Shown: piece by piece, positions 17,003-26,826 of the stretch
How positions within the stretch are numbered: the stretch's first letter is position 1
How the letters are laid out: every line of letters starts with the position of its first letter
NCBI RefSeq assembly: GCF_023540835.1
Contig: NZ_JALKCU010000002.1
Coordinates: 434,001 to 498,000 of the forward strand
Length of the DNA stretch: 64,000 bases
Direction of reading: 5' to 3'
DNA from: Marivivens geojensis
GTDB lineage: Bacteria > Pseudomonadota > Alphaproteobacteria > Rhodobacterales > Rhodobacteraceae
The notes under the pieces: model-generated
Told to the model about the DNA's origin: nothing
What the model saw: the letters and a program-made list of their open reading frames with translations, nothing else
Databases searched by the model: none
Program-made: the position numbers and the translations under genes

Positions 17003-18247
17003 TTAGTGCGCCACGCCAGCGGCGACAGATTCATCAATGAATTTGCCTTCGCGGAAGCGGAACATATCAAATTCTTGCGTCAGCGGGCTATGGCCTTTGG
17101 CCATCAGTTCCGCCATCGCCCAACCAGAACCCGGGATCGCCTTAAAGCCGCCGGTACCCCAACCGCAGTTGACAAAGATGCCTTCGACAGGGGTTTTCGA
17201 CAGGATCGGCGAACGGTCACCAGTCATGTCGACGATACCGCCCCATTGGCGCAGCATCTTCAGACGGCTGACCATCGGGAAGGTTTCGACGAGCGCGCGA
17301 ACGGTTTCCTCGATGTGGTGGAACGATCCGCGCTGGGTGTAGTTGTTAAAGCTGTCAGTGCCGCCACCGATCACCATCTCGCCCTTGTCCGACTGAGACA
17401 TGTAGCCGTGAACGGTGTTCGCCATAACGACAACGTCCATGCAGGGCTTGATCGGCTCGGAGACGAGAGCCTGAAGTGCAACCGATTCAATCGGCAGACG
17501 GAACCCAGCCATTTCAGCCAGAACCGAGGTGTGACCTGCAACGACCATACCCAGCTTATCGCAGTCGATGTCGCCTTTGGTTGTGGAAACGCCAACAACC
17601 TTGCCGCCTTCGGTGCGGACACCTTTGACTTCGCACTGCTGGATGACGTCCATGCCCATGTCGGAACAGGCACGTGCATAGCCCCAAGCCACCGCATCGT
17701 GACGGGCTGTGCCGCCGCGTTTTTGGTAGAGGCCACCCATGACGGGGTAGCGCGGGCCGTGGATATTGATGATCGGGACCAGCTTTTTCAGCTGCTCTGG
17801 GGTCACCCACTCGGTCGCAACGCCCTGCAGTTGGTTCGCCATGACGGTCCGCTGATAGCCGCGCACCTCATGGTGGGTCTGCGCGAGCATGATCAGGCCG
17901 CGGGGCGAGAACATGACGTTGTAGTTCAGATCTTGGGACAGGTTCTCATAGAGCTTGAGAGCCTTGTCGTAGATCGCCGCAGAGGGGTCTTGGAGGTAGT
18001 TCGAACGAATGATCGTTGTGTTACGACCTGTGTTACCACCGCCGAGCCAGCCCTTTTCGATAATTGCGACATTGGTGATGCCGTAATTCTTACCGAGGTA
18101 GTAGGCGGTGGCGAGGCCGTGGCCACCCGCACCAACGATGATCACATCGTATTTCTTTTTCGGTTGGGGCGAACGCCAAGCACGCTCCCATCCTGTGTGA
18201 TAGCGTAGACCCTCGCGGGCGACGGCAAATACTGAATAGCGTCTCAT
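17003..18247 (-). CDS. soxB: Sarcosine oxidase beta subunit
   Basis: First gene of soxBDAG; 414 residues. The FAD-binding dinucleotide motif is YDVIIVGAGGHGLATAYYLG (about 33-52). The stretch KRGGTARHDAVAWGYARA contains the histidine expected to bind FMN covalently. C-terminal WGGIVDMTGDRSPILS and NCGWGTGGFKAIPGSG are typical of the family. It is the flavin subunit that oxidises sarcosine with oxygen. GGGGGA precedes the ATG. The operon is divergent from ccmI; the 225-bp gap has short inverted repeats but no clear promoter. Confidence 0.95.
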   Translation of the reverse strand: MRRYSVFAVAREGLRYHTGWERAWRSPQPKKKYDVIIVGAGGHGLATAYYLGKNYGITNVAIIEKGWLGGGNTGRNTTIIRSNYLQDPSAAIYDKALKLYENLSQDLNYNVMFSPRGLIMLAQTHHEVRGYQRTVMANQLQGVATEWVTPEQLKKLVPIINIHGPRYPVMGGLYQKRGGTARHDAVAWGYARACSDMGMDVIQQCEVKGVRTEGGKVVGVSTTKGDIDCDKLGMVVAGHTSVLAEMAGFRLPIESVALQALVSEPIKPCMDVVVMANTVHGYMSQSDKGEMVIGGGTDSFNNYTQRGSFHHIEETVRALVETFPMVSRLKMLRQWGGIVDMTGDRSPILSKTPVEGIFVNCGWGTGGFKAIPGSGWAMAELMAKGHSPLTQEFDMFRFREGKFIDESVAAGVAH

Positions 18248-18472
18248 AGGCTGCGAATCCCCCTATTCTGGTCGCGGGCATCCTTTGGTCCTAACTGGAC
18301 AAAAACCACGAAGCAAAGACGATTGGACACGCCTGATTTTTGCAGTTTTGCGACATGTGACAAAGAAGCATCCCGAAAGCGACCCGATCACAAACGGGTC
18401 ATCGGGCCGCAGGGGCTTTTCTCAGGGGGTTGGGAAGGTTAGGTAAGGCGAAACGCGCAAACGGGAGGCCCC

Positions 18473-19696
18473 ATGACGTTCTGGATCATTGCGACCGCAT
18501 TGGCAGTTATTGCCGCAGGTCTACTTGTGCTGCCGCTATTGCGCTCCGGAACCGACACGGATGTCGATCCTCGCAACGACATTGCGATCTACAAGGACCA
18601 GTTGGCCGAAGTCGACCGCGACCTCGCCCGTGGTGTTTTGGACCAAGCAGAGGCCGAACGCACCCGCACCGAAATTGCCCGCCGTTTGCTGGCCGCCGAC
18701 AAGGCCGAAACCGACACCTCGACTGACGCCCCCAAAACTTTGGGTCGGGTTGTGATGATCGCTGCAGCCGCGGCGACGGTGGTGGGGGCGCTTGCGCTCT
18801 ATTACCGTGTGGGTGCTCCAGGCTATCCCGACATGCCCCGCGCCGTGCGTTTGGCAGAGGCCAAAGACGCCTATGACAACCGCCCCACTCAGGCCGAAGC
18901 AGAAGCCGCCCAGCCCGTCCAAGACGCAGTGACCCTGCCCGACGATCTTCAGGCGACGGTGGACCGCGTGCGCCAAACCGCAGAGGCCAATCCCGACAAC
19001 CTGATCGCGCAACGTGATCTGGTGCGGCTCGAGACGGCTCTGGGCAATGTTGCCCGCGCCGCTCATGCGCAGGTTAAGGTCGTGGCGATCCTTGGCGATG
19101 ACGCGGAACAGGCCGATTTGGAGGTTCTTTTGGAACTCCTCGTTGCGGCTGCGGGTGGCGACGTAACCCCCGAAGCCGAGCGCGTTCTCAAAGCCATCCT
19201 CGACAAAGATCCTGAAAGCATTTCAGGGCTTTACTGGGCTGGCGTCATGTTCAACACCTATGGCCGCCCTGACCGTGCGTTCCCTTATTGGCGTAAGCTT
19301 TTGGAAGTTGCGCCAGAGGATGCAGAGTGGTTCGATCAGGTCGCCCAAGCTACCATTGAACTGTCATGGTTTGCGGGCGTCGATGACTACACACCACCAA
19401 TGCGCAATGGTGGCCTACGCGGTCCGAATGCCGCTGCCATGGCCGCAGCAGGCGACATGAGCGAAGAAGACCGCTCCGCCATGATCGAAGGCATGGTTGG
19501 CAACCTCATGGACCGCCTCGCGACCGAAGGGGGCACACCGCAGGAATGGGCACAGTTGATCCGCGCGCTTGGCGTTTTGGGCGACCTCGACCGCGCCAAC
19601 GCCATTTGGGGTGAGGCACAGCAGACCTTTGCCAGCGACGAAACCGCGATGTCGATCATCCGCGAGGCCGCTGTCGGTGCAGGTGTCGCAGAATGA
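18473..19696 (+). CDS. ccmI: Cytochrome c-type biogenesis protein CcmI
   Basis: 407 residues. An N-terminal membrane helix ([20 protein letters not shown]), then the charged coil [38 protein letters not shown] typical of CcmI, then a second helix (about 87-108, [19 protein letters not shown]), then a periplasmic TPR region ([41 protein letters not shown]). CcmI delivers apocytochrome c to the heme ligation complex. GGGAGG precedes the ATG. It overlaps ruvX by ATGA. No other ccm gene is in the window. Confidence 0.92.
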   Translation: MTFWIIATALAVIAAGLLVLPLLRSGTDTDVDPRNDIAIYKDQLAEVDRDLARGVLDQAEAERTRTEIARRLLAADKAETDTSTDAPKTLGRVVMIAAAAATVVGALALYYRVGAPGYPDMPRAVRLAEAKDAYDNRPTQAEAEAAQPVQDAVTLPDDLQATVDRVRQTAEANPDNLIAQRDLVRLETALGNVARAAHAQVKVVAILGDDAEQADLEVLLELLVAAAGGDVTPEAERVLKAILDKDPESISGLYWAGVMFNTYGRPDRAFPYWRKLLEVAPEDAEWFDQVAQATIELSWFAGVDDYTPPMRNGGLRGPNAAAMAAAGDMSEEDRSAMIEGMVGNLMDRLATEGGTPQEWAQLIRALGVLGDLDRANAIWGEAQQTFASDETAMSIIREAAVGAGVAE

Positions 19697-20163
19697 TCTG
19701 CAACGACGCCGAAACCTTTGCCGCCGCCCTCCCCCCGTACCGCGCGATTTGCGGGCTGGATTTGGGCACTGTGACCATTGGCGTTGCCGTTTCTGACGGT
19801 ATGCGTCAGGTGGCGACCCCGCTCGAGACGATCAAACGCAAGAAATTCACGCTCGATGTGGAACGTCTGCTCGAGATCGTGAAAAAGCGCGAGATCGCTG
19901 GAATTGTTCTGGGCCTGCCTTTGAACATGGACGGATCAGAGGGGCCGCGCGTGCAATCGACCCGCGCCTTTGCCCGCAACCTCGAAAAACTGACCGACCT
20001 TCCGATCGCGTTCTGGGACGAACGCCTGTCGACCGTTGCAGCAGAACGGGCACTGTTAGAGGCGGATACGTCCCGAAAACGTCGCGATGAGGTCATCGAT
20101 CACGTCGCTGCGGGGTATATCCTGCAAGGCATGCTAGACCGCCTGCGCCACCTCGGAGCCTGA
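19693..20163 (+). CDS. ruvX: Putative pre-16S rRNA nuclease / Holliday junction resolvase-like protein
   Basis: 156 residues with the YqgF/RuvX RNase H fold: [17 protein letters not shown] near the N-terminus (catalytic Asp), [17 protein letters not shown], and [15 protein letters not shown] then [16 protein letters not shown] (second and third acidic residues). The family trims the 5' end of 16S rRNA and is also described as a Holliday junction resolvase. It is translationally coupled to ccmI (ATGA). Confidence 0.92.
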   Translation: MICNDAETFAAALPPYRAICGLDLGTVTIGVAVSDGMRQVATPLETIKRKKFTLDVERLLEIVKKREIAGIVLGLPLNMDGSEGPRVQSTRAFARNLEKLTDLPIAFWDERLSTVAAERALLEADTSRKRRDEVIDHVAAGYILQGMLDRLRHLGA

Positions 20164-20164
20164 T

Positions 20165-20410
20165 GTGACCGAACAATTGAACACGGATGCCATTTGGCAA
20201 CGGGCCGAAATCGAAAGCCCCTGCGTCAAACTCTGCTCGATCCATCCAGAGACGAAAACCTGTATCGGCTGTCACCGGACGCTCCAAGAAATCGGCATGT
20301 GGAGCCGCATGACCCCAGAAGATCGCCGCGCCATCATGGCCGATCTTCCGAACCGTTCGGGTGCGCTCAAAACGCGCCGTGGCGGACGCGCGGCGCGGCT
20401 CAAGGCTTAA
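20165..20410 (+). CDS. DUF1289 family small protein
   Basis: 81 residues from a GTG one base after the ruvX stop. The core SPCVKLCSIHPETKTCIGCHRT with four cysteines is the DUF1289 signature (probable metal site), followed by EIGMWSRMTPEDRRAIMADL. Function unknown. Its last codons overlap the stop of the convergent dioxygenase gene by TTAA. Confidence 0.85.
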   Translation: MTEQLNTDAIWQRAEIESPCVKLCSIHPETKTCIGCHRTLQEIGMWSRMTPEDRRAIMADLPNRSGALKTRRGGRAARLKA

Positions 20411-21153
20411 TCCCTGAGCCAGTCCCGCATGTTGTCAAACTGCGGCCTGAAAAACGCGAGCCGACGCCCTGCGGCGGGCACCATATCCTTGCCCTCTGGC
20501 GCGGTGCCGTGGATCACCATCCGATCCAACAGGACCGACTGCCCCGCTTTCATCGGCAGCTCCACACGTTCGCAACACTCGAGCACCTCTTTGCGGGCGT
20601 CTGCATAGATCTCGGTCACGTCGATATCCGACCACATGGACTGCGGCATCCCCGCAAAGGCCACGGTAAAGGCCTCGCGCATGATCTCTTCGCTACCGGG
20701 CCAAACGACAAATGGCGCAGCAGTGCAATCGTTCAGCGCCACAGCGAGGATATAGGCATGCGGTTCCCGCAAAAACCGACGTTTCTGCGGCCCCTCGCCC
20801 AATAGTCCATCAAGATGCGCCGCGTCCTTCGCCTTGCGATAACGGTGCGCTGCATCCGTTTCATCCGCATCTTTCTGCGGATAGCCCGAATAGATCACCG
20901 AAAGTTGCCCCCGATGCAGAGGCATATCTGGAACCATGTCATCCCAAGGGCCACGCAAGGGAACGCCGTCAATCGCCCCTGTGTCATCATTCGGGAGCGC
21001 GTCCACACCCACAAACCACGTCTTGCCATGCCTCAGCCATTTCGCCTGCATCGCTGGATCGGACAGAATCCCATCCGCAACTGCATTCGCAGCCTTGGCC
21101 CAAGCCATAACCTCTGGAGTGGCGTCGAACTGGATGAAACCGCCTTCGATCAT
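20407..21153 (-). CDS. Phytanoyl-CoA dioxygenase (PhyH) family protein
   Basis: 248 residues. Probable Fe(II)/2-oxoglutarate dioxygenase: AAHLDGLLG supplies the HxD metal pair, RMVIHGTAPEG the distal His, and GRRLAFFRPQF the Arg that would bind 2-oxoglutarate. Substrate unknown. It overlaps the upstream TauE/SafE gene by ATGA, so the two are probably co-transcribed. Confidence 0.8.
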   Translation of the reverse strand: MIEGGFIQFDATPEVMAWAKAANAVADGILSDPAMQAKWLRHGKTWFVGVDALPNDDTGAIDGVPLRGPWDDMVPDMPLHRGQLSVIYSGYPQKDADETDAAHRYRKAKDAAHLDGLLGEGPQKRRFLREPHAYILAVALNDCTAAPFVVWPGSEEIMREAFTVAFAGMPQSMWSDIDVTEIYADARKEVLECCERVELPMKAGQSVLLDRMVIHGTAPEGKDMVPAAGRRLAFFRPQFDNMRDWLRD

Positions 21154-21971
21154 GACAGGATTGCCTTACGCAGCATATTGAGCGCGATCAGGATCAGGAA
21201 CATACCAAAGAATTTCTTTAGTTTGCCTGCATCCGTTTTGTGCGCAATCGCGGCCCCGATCGGCGCCGTGAATGTGGTCATCGTGATCACCACGAGAAAG
21301 GCCGCGATATTGACCGCACCGATGTTCAGCGGCGGGGCGCTACCTTCGGGCAGAGAGGTCATCAGGAACCCAGCCACCGACGGCACGGCGATGATAAAAC
21401 CAAAGCCCGCAGCCGTTGCCACAGCCCGATGAACAGGCACGCCAAACATGGTCAAAAGAGGCACGCCAAACGATCCGCCACCGATCCCCATGAGAACCGA
21501 CAAGAAGCCCACAAAGGGTGAAAACACGCGCCCTTTCAACCCTTTGGGCAGTTCATTCGCAACGCGGAAGTCCTTGTTTCCAAAGGTCATGTAGAGGCCA
21601 ATGAACACCAGCAACCCGCCAAAGATATACTGCAGCACGGTCGTATTCAGCGCCGAAACGGTCATCTTGCCCGCAATCGCACCCAGCACGATCCCCGGCG
21701 CCCAGATTTTCAGGATACCCCATTCGACCGCACCCTTTTTGTGGTGCGACATGACCGAACGGGCCGAGGTGACGATGATCGTAGCGAGCGAGGTCGCCAA
21801 ACAGATTTGCATCAGTTGCGGGGTTTCGTACCCGAGCGACGCAAATGCATAGTAAAAACCAGGGACAAGGACGACACCGCCGCCGACTCCCAATAGGCCA
21901 GCCAAAACACCGGCAAGCGCACCAATCGCCAGCAAAAGAGCTGCCATTTCAACCAAAAGAACGCTATCCAT
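21150..21971 (-). CDS. TauE/SafE family anion exporter
   Basis: 273 residues, about eight hydrophobic segments. The two glycine-rich repeats LAGVLAGLLGVGGGVVLVPGF (near residue 20) and VGFLSVLMGIGGGSFGVPLL (near 150) are the family signature. Such proteins are thought to export sulfite, sulfoacetate or related anions. Sits upstream of and overlaps the PhyH gene. Confidence 0.88.
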   Translation of the reverse strand: MDSVLLVEMAALLLAIGALAGVLAGLLGVGGGVVLVPGFYYAFASLGYETPQLMQICLATSLATIIVTSARSVMSHHKKGAVEWGILKIWAPGIVLGAIAGKMTVSALNTTVLQYIFGGLLVFIGLYMTFGNKDFRVANELPKGLKGRVFSPFVGFLSVLMGIGGGSFGVPLLTMFGVPVHRAVATAAGFGFIIAVPSVAGFLMTSLPEGSAPPLNIGAVNIAAFLVVITMTTFTAPIGAAIAHKTDAGKLKKFFGMFLILIALNMLRKAILS

Positions 21972-22005
21972 CAGGGCCTCCCAAATGATGTTGCCCTGAT
22001 CAGTA

Positions 22006-23007
22006 TCAGCCGCCTGTCACGTAGGAAAGCGCCTCTAGCACTGTCTTTGGCCCAGCGCCGTCGAGATGCGCGTTTTCCGACAGATACCGCCGCCAGCCCC
22101 GTGCGCCCGCCTTGCCCGCAAAAAGGCCGAGCATGTGGCGTGTGATCTGGTTCAAACGACCGCCTGCAGCGATGTGATTTTCGATATAGGGCAGCATGTC
22201 ATGGACGACCTGCACAGGGTCTGGCCCCGCTTCTTTGCCGTAAATCCGCGCGTCTGCCATTTGCAGAATATCGGTCGGCTGGTGATAGGCCGCCCGCCCG
22301 ATCATCACGCCATCCAGCCCAAGGTCCAGTTGTGCCACGGCTTCGTCCAAGGTCGCGATGCCGCCATTGATCGAAATATGCAGATGCGGATAAGCAGCCT
22401 TAATCTCGTGAACCAAAGCGTAATCGAGCGGTGGAATATCGCGGTTTTCCTTGGGCGACAGCCCTTGCAGCCACGCCATCCGCGCATGGATGGTAAAGCG
22501 GCTCACACCCGCCGCGCTGACCTTTTCAATGAACTCAGGAAGGATATCGCGGGGCACCTGTTCATCGACCCCGATGCGACATTTCACTGTCACTTCGACA
22601 GGCGATGTCGCAATCATCGCCGCCACGCACTCCGCAACCAGATCGGGCGATTTCATCAGCACCGCGCCAAAGGCACCCGATTGCACACGATCCGACGGAC
22701 AACCGCAGTTCAGGTTTACTTCGTCATAGCCGTAGTCGCCACAAATCGCCGTGGCTTCGGCCAGTTGCACAGGATCGGACCCACCCAACTGCACCGCAAC
22801 AGGATGTTCGGCATCGTTGTATCCCAACAGCTTTTCACGATCCCCGTTGATCACCGCAGGCGCGGTCACCATCTCGGTATAGAGCAACGTCTCACGGCTC
22901 AGCAGACGGTGCAGATACCGACACTCCCGCGTCGTCCACTCCATCATCGGGGCGACGGACAGACGGGCCGCTGATTTTGCTGTGTTCTTCACCATAAGGG
23001 TCGCCAT
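22006..23007 (-). CDS. dusA: tRNA-dihydrouridine(20/20a) synthase
   Basis: 333 residues. FMN-binding TIM-barrel enzyme reducing uridine in the tRNA D-loop. Motifs: LSVAPMMEWTTRECRYLHRL at the start, VNLNCGCPSDRVQSGAFGA (catalytic Cys), VKCRIGVDEQ, and INGGIATLDEA, then DGVMIGRAAYH. The DusA subtype is suggested by the MMEWT and C-terminal HMLGLFAGKAGARGWRRYLS. Start at 23007 is used; an ATG at 22995 is an alternative, and neither has a clear ribosome binding site. Confidence 0.92.
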   Translation of the reverse strand: MATLMVKNTAKSAARLSVAPMMEWTTRECRYLHRLLSRETLLYTEMVTAPAVINGDREKLLGYNDAEHPVAVQLGGSDPVQLAEATAICGDYGYDEVNLNCGCPSDRVQSGAFGAVLMKSPDLVAECVAAMIATSPVEVTVKCRIGVDEQVPRDILPEFIEKVSAAGVSRFTIHARMAWLQGLSPKENRDIPPLDYALVHEIKAAYPHLHISINGGIATLDEAVAQLDLGLDGVMIGRAAYHQPTDILQMADARIYGKEAGPDPVQVVHDMLPYIENHIAAGGRLNQITRHMLGLFAGKAGARGWRRYLSENAHLDGAGPKTVLEALSYVTGG

Positions 23008-23072
23008 CGGTTGCTAGATCGGTTCCGTTTCGCGGTCGCATAGCGGAAGCCGCAAAGAATTTCCACCAATCG

Positions 23073-23969
23073 CTACAGGATTTCTGCCCCGCCAATATCA
23101 TCCAACGCGAAATCAATCAGCGCACGGATTTTGCGCGGCAGTTGCCGTCCCTCAAGGTAAACCGCGCTCAACGGTCCTGTTTCGCAATCATACCACTGCA
23201 TCACAGGCACCAGCCGCCCAGAGGCCAGCGCATCCCGCACGGCAAAGCGCGGCGCATAGGCGATCCCGAGGTGCGATGCCGCGAGCTCGGTCGCGGCGCG
23301 GGCGGAATTGACATGAAACCGCCCTTGGACCGTGGCGATGACATCGCGGCCATCCTCAAAGAACCGCCAGCGTTTTGGTTGGTGACGGTTGGTGTCCAGG
23401 ATACAGGCGTGGGACTGCAGATCGGCGGGATGTCGCGGCTCACCATGCTCTGCGATATAGGCAGGACTGGCGACAAGGACCGACCGAAAGTCGCCCAGTT
23501 TGCGGGTTTTCAGTGACAACATCTGCGATTGCCCCAGTCGAAACGCCAGATCGATCCCCTCGCTCGCCAGATCGGCAAAGTCATCTGTCAGCCGCAAATC
23601 AAACGTGAGCCCCGGATTGGCCTGCGCGAACCGCCCCAACATCGCACCCACATAGACCTCGCCAAAGGTGACAGGGGCAGAGATGCGGATCACACCCGTC
23701 AGTCCCTTGGACCCCTCAGCCACCTGCCCCAAGAGGTCATCGAGGTCATCCAAAACCGCAGGCGCGCGGGCCAAGAGGTCCTCGCCCGCAGGCGTGAGCC
23801 CCACCCTGCGCGTGGTGCGTTGGAACAGGCGAACACCCAACCGCGCCTCAAGCTCTGCCACATATTTCGACGTGAGGCGGTTCGACACGCCCAGCGCCTC
23901 AGCCGCCGCCGTGAATGATCCCGTCTGTGCGGTCGCCACAAAGGCACGGAGTTCGTCGGTAATATCCAT
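23073..23969 (-). CDS. LysR family transcriptional regulator
   Basis: 298 residues. N-terminal winged helix-turn-helix: LRAFVATAQTGSFTAAAEALGVSNRLTSKYVAELEARLGVRLFQRTTRRVGLTPAG. C-terminal ligand-binding domain with GVIRISAPVTFGEVYVGAML. The ATG at 23969 places the HTH at the usual position. The gene is divergent from the LigB-family dioxygenase at 24104; the 134-bp intergenic region holds a perfect 14-bp palindrome, so it probably controls that gene and itself. Confidence 0.9.
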   Translation of the reverse strand: MDITDELRAFVATAQTGSFTAAAEALGVSNRLTSKYVAELEARLGVRLFQRTTRRVGLTPAGEDLLARAPAVLDDLDDLLGQVAEGSKGLTGVIRISAPVTFGEVYVGAMLGRFAQANPGLTFDLRLTDDFADLASEGIDLAFRLGQSQMLSLKTRKLGDFRSVLVASPAYIAEHGEPRHPADLQSHACILDTNRHQPKRWRFFEDGRDVIATVQGRFHVNSARAATELAASHLGIAYAPRFAVRDALASGRLVPVMQWYDCETGPLSAVYLEGRQLPRKIRALIDFALDDIGGAEIL

Positions 23970-24024
23970 CGGAGGCTCATTTGGAATAAAACGGTAACAG
24001 TCAATCAACAAAGTCGCCATTTCA

Positions 24025-24038
24025 TTGATTATAATCAA
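24025..24038. promoter_or_regulatory. Palindromic operator with embedded -10 box
   Basis: TTGATTATAATCAA is a perfect 14-bp palindrome between the divergent LysR gene and the dioxygenase gene. It contains the -10 consensus TATAAT on both strands (24030-24035 plus, 24028-24033 minus). Its form fits a LysR-type T-N-A operator. No strong -35 was found for either strand. Confidence 0.55.
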
Positions 24039-24103
24039 GCCCTATCTCCATCCCAGACACAGGCGGTACCCGACGCAGGCGCCGCAGATCAAAGGATGCG
24101 CGA

Positions 24104-24928
24104 ATGACAACGATTACTTCTCTCCAAGCTCTCCGCGATCGGCTTGCCCCATCTGACCGTATGCCGGTGGTGTTCCTCGGCCATGGCAGCCCCATGAACG
24201 CGATTGAGGATACCGAATACAGCCGCTCGTGGACGAAATTGGGCCGCAACCTGCCGCGTCCTCGGGCGATCCTCGTGGTGTCGGCGCATTGGATGACCAA
24301 AGGCACAACGCTGGTGGATGTCTCGGCCTTGCCCAAGACCATCCATGATTTCTACGGCTTCCCCGATGCGCTCTACGCCCAGCAATACCCCGCACAGGGC
24401 GATCCCGCCCTCGCCCGCGAGGTCGTATCGCTCTTGGCCAGCCACCACGCCGAAGAGGACGACACTTGGGGCCTCGACCACGGCGCATGGACCGTGCTCA
24501 AATTCCTCTACCCAGAGGCCGACGTGCCTGTGTTCCAAGTCTCAATCGATATGAGCAAAGGATTGGACTACCAGCTCGAGATCGGCAAAACCCTATCTGA
24601 CTTGCGGGATCGCAGCGTGCTGATCCTCGGTTCTGGCAACGTGGTTCATAACCTACGTGCCCTGCGGTTCGACGGCCATGTGCATGACTTTGCGACGGAA
24701 TTCGACACCCTGTTCGAAACAAAGCTGACCGACCGCGACTTTGGCGGGTTGGCCGATGCCAATAAACTCGGGTCGCTTCTTCGGATGGCGCACCCTTCCG
24801 TCGATCATTACCTACCTGCCCTCACAATCGCGGGCGCCTCTGATGCGGGCGATGATCTCACCTTTATGACGGGCGCCATTGACCTTGGCGCTGTGTCGAT
24901 GCGTTCGTTTGTGTTCCACCCTCGTTAA
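24104..24928 (+). CDS. ygiD: LigB-type extradiol dioxygenase, YgiD/DODA family
   Basis: 274 residues. The class III extradiol dioxygenase pattern is present: VVFLGHGSPMNAIED (metal His), LVVSAHWMTKG (His), and SGNVVHNLRAL (His). Length and motif order match 4,5-DOPA dioxygenase-like proteins of the YgiD type, found in many proteobacteria with uncertain substrates. A divergent LysR regulator is adjacent. Confidence 0.88.
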   Translation: MTTITSLQALRDRLAPSDRMPVVFLGHGSPMNAIEDTEYSRSWTKLGRNLPRPRAILVVSAHWMTKGTTLVDVSALPKTIHDFYGFPDALYAQQYPAQGDPALAREVVSLLASHHAEEDDTWGLDHGAWTVLKFLYPEADVPVFQVSIDMSKGLDYQLEIGKTLSDLRDRSVLILGSGNVVHNLRALRFDGHVHDFATEFDTLFETKLTDRDFGGLADANKLGSLLRMAHPSVDHYLPALTIAGASDAGDDLTFMTGAIDLGAVSMRSFVFHPR

Positions 24929-24979
24929 CGAGTATCGGGGATCGCTGTTACAAAACCTTCACTTTGCGGAGGGACATAC

Positions 24980-25002
24980 TTCATATATTCATGAAATATG
25001 AA
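24980..25002. promoter_or_regulatory. Candidate ArsR operator overlapping the arsR-arsC start codon
   Basis: Imperfect palindrome with arms TTCATAT (24980-24986) and ATATGAA (24996-25002) and an inner TTCATGAA. It covers the start codon at 24998. Position and AT-rich symmetry fit autoregulation by the ArsR domain. TATATT at 24984-24989 could be the -10 box. Confidence 0.5.
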
Positions 25003-25831
25003 AATAGCGATTCCCGACCTACTATCGACCCTTGGCCACCCGCAGCGTTTGTCGGTGTTCCAATTACTTATACGCCGTTACCCCGACCATGTGCCCGCAG
25101 GGGAAATCTCGGACGCGCTGGGGATCAAAGGCAGCACACTGTCGAACTACCTCTCTGCCCTACAAACTGCTGGTCTGATTGACCAAGAGCGGTCTGGCAC
25201 CTCTCTACGGTACTGCATCAATATGACAACCGTTCAACAGATGTTTGACGGTCTCTTGGTCGACTGCTGCCGCGGTCGGCCTGATTTGTGTTCTCCTTCT
25301 GCCAAAGGACTACCCACGATGCCGACAAAAACGTTCAACGTGCTCTTTATCTGCACAGGCAACTCTGCCCGTTCAATTTTTGCGGAAACGATCCTGCGGG
25401 ATTTGGGCGGGGATCGGTTCAACGTCTATTCCGCCGGAACCAAACCCTATTCGGAACTGAACCCCTTTGCCCTGGAGGTGCTCGGGGCCAAAGGGCATGA
25501 CACCAGCCAATTGCGGGCCAAGAACGTGTCCGAATTTACGGGCCCCGAAGCAGAGCAGATGGATTTCGTCTTTACCGTCTGTAATCAGGCCGCGAACGAG
25601 GAATGTCCCGCATGGGACGGCCAACCGATCAGCGGCCATTGGGGCATGCCCGACCCTGTCAAAGCCACAGGCACCGACGCCGAAAAAAGTCTCGCATTTC
25701 AGCAGTCTTATGGGGCGCTTCGCAACCGTATAGAACAATTCATCGCGCTCCCGATCACGACGCTTGATCGGATTGCGCTGCAAAAAGCCGTGGACACCAT
25801 TGGCCGCCAGACTTCTGAGGATCACCTATGA
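24998..25831 (+). CDS. Fused ArsR regulator and arsenate reductase
   Basis: 277 residues. Residues 1-100 are an ArsR/SmtB winged helix ([46 protein letters not shown]) ending in a cysteine-rich stretch ([10 protein letters not shown]) likely to sense arsenite. Residues about 110-277 are a low-molecular-weight phosphatase-type arsenate reductase: [18 protein letters not shown] holds the CX5R loop, and [11 protein letters not shown] follows. It would reduce arsenate and control its own operon. An in-frame TGA at 24992 rules out an upstream start; GGAGGG lies 24 bases before the ATG, too far, so the message may be leaderless. It overlaps the GAPDH gene by ATGA. Confidence 0.9.
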   Translation: MKIAIPDLLSTLGHPQRLSVFQLLIRRYPDHVPAGEISDALGIKGSTLSNYLSALQTAGLIDQERSGTSLRYCINMTTVQQMFDGLLVDCCRGRPDLCSPSAKGLPTMPTKTFNVLFICTGNSARSIFAETILRDLGGDRFNVYSAGTKPYSELNPFALEVLGAKGHDTSQLRAKNVSEFTGPEAEQMDFVFTVCNQAANEECPAWDGQPISGHWGMPDPVKATGTDAEKSLAFQQSYGALRNRIEQFIALPITTLDRIALQKAVDTIGRQTSEDHL

Positions 25832-26826
25832 CCACATACGCACTCAACGGCCTTGGCCGCATCGGTAAACTCGCTCTGAAACCTCTGCTGGAAAGCGGCG
25901 CAAAGATCGCGTGGATCAACGATGCTGTTGGAGACACAGAGATGCACGCGCACCTGTTGGAGTTTGACACCGTGCACGGGCGCTGGAACGCGGCGTTTTC
26001 CTATGACGATGACAGCGTCACCATCGACGGCACCCGCCTGCCCTTTATCGGGACCAAGGACCTGAGCGCACTGCCGCTCGACGGTGTGGACGTCGTGATC
26101 GACTGCACGGGCGTTTTCAAATCCGAAGCCGCCCTCGCCCCCTATTTCGCGGCTGGCGTGAAAAAGGTCGTCGTCTCGGCTCCTGTCAAAGACGGTCCAA
26201 CCGCAAACATTGTTTATGGCGTGAACAACGACACCTATGACGCTGCGACCCATCAGATCGTCACGGCGGCGTCTTGCACCACGAACTGTCTGGCGCCTGT
26301 GGTCAAGGTCATCCATGAGAACCTCGGCATCAAACACGGGTCGATCACCACGATCCACGATGTGACAAACACTCAGACCATCGTGGACCGCCCCGCCAAG
26401 GATCTGCGCCGTGCTCGCTCTGCTCTCAATTCGCTGATCCCGACGACCACAGGGTCGGCCACCGCAATCACGCTGATCTATCCCGAACTCAAAGGCCGCC
26501 TGAACGGTCACGCCGTCCGCGTGCCACTGCTGAACGCCTCCCTGACTGACTGCGTGTTTGAGGTCGAACGCGAAACCACCGCCGAAGAGGTCAACGCCCT
26601 GTTCAAAGCGGCATCCGAGGGCGCACTCAACGGCATCCTCGGTTACGAGGAGCGCCCCCTTGTGTCGACCGATTACACAAACGATGTGCGGTCCTCGATC
26701 ATTGATGCGCCGTCAACGATGGTCATCAACGGCACGCAGGTCAAAATCTACGCATGGTATGACAACGAAATGGGCTACGCGCACCGTCTGGTCGATGTCG
26801 CCCGCATGGTCGGGGCATCGCTGTGA
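25828..26826 (+). CDS. ArsJ-associated glyceraldehyde-3-phosphate dehydrogenase
   Basis: 332 residues. GAPDH with [18 protein letters not shown] (NAD binding), [15 protein letters not shown] (catalytic Cys) and the C-terminal [18 protein letters not shown]. Placed between the arsenate reductase fusion and arsJ, it is the dedicated enzyme that forms 1-arseno-3-phosphoglycerate from arsenate and glyceraldehyde-3-phosphate for export (established for arsJ operons). Short overlaps on both sides indicate one transcript. Confidence 0.93.
   Translation: MTTYALNGLGRIGKLALKPLLESGAKIAWINDAVGDTEMHAHLLEFDTVHGRWNAAFSYDDDSVTIDGTRLPFIGTKDLSALPLDGVDVVIDCTGVFKSEAALAPYFAAGVKKVVVSAPVKDGPTANIVYGVNNDTYDAATHQIVTAASCTTNCLAPVVKVIHENLGIKHGSITTIHDVTNTQTIVDRPAKDLRRARSALNSLIPTTTGSATAITLIYPELKGRLNGHAVRVPLLNASLTDCVFEVERETTAEEVNALFKAASEGALNGILGYEERPLVSTDYTNDVRSSIIDAPSTMVINGTQVKIYAWYDNEMGYAHRLVDVARMVGASL

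Noticed and set aside
17006-18208. Plus-strand open frame of 400 codons
   Set aside because: Antisense to soxB with no motif.
18381-18406. Short inverted repeats between soxB and ccmI (GACCCG/CGGGTC and CCCGAT/ATCGGG)
   Set aside because: No T run and no clear operator spacing. Could be a regulatory site but cannot be supported.
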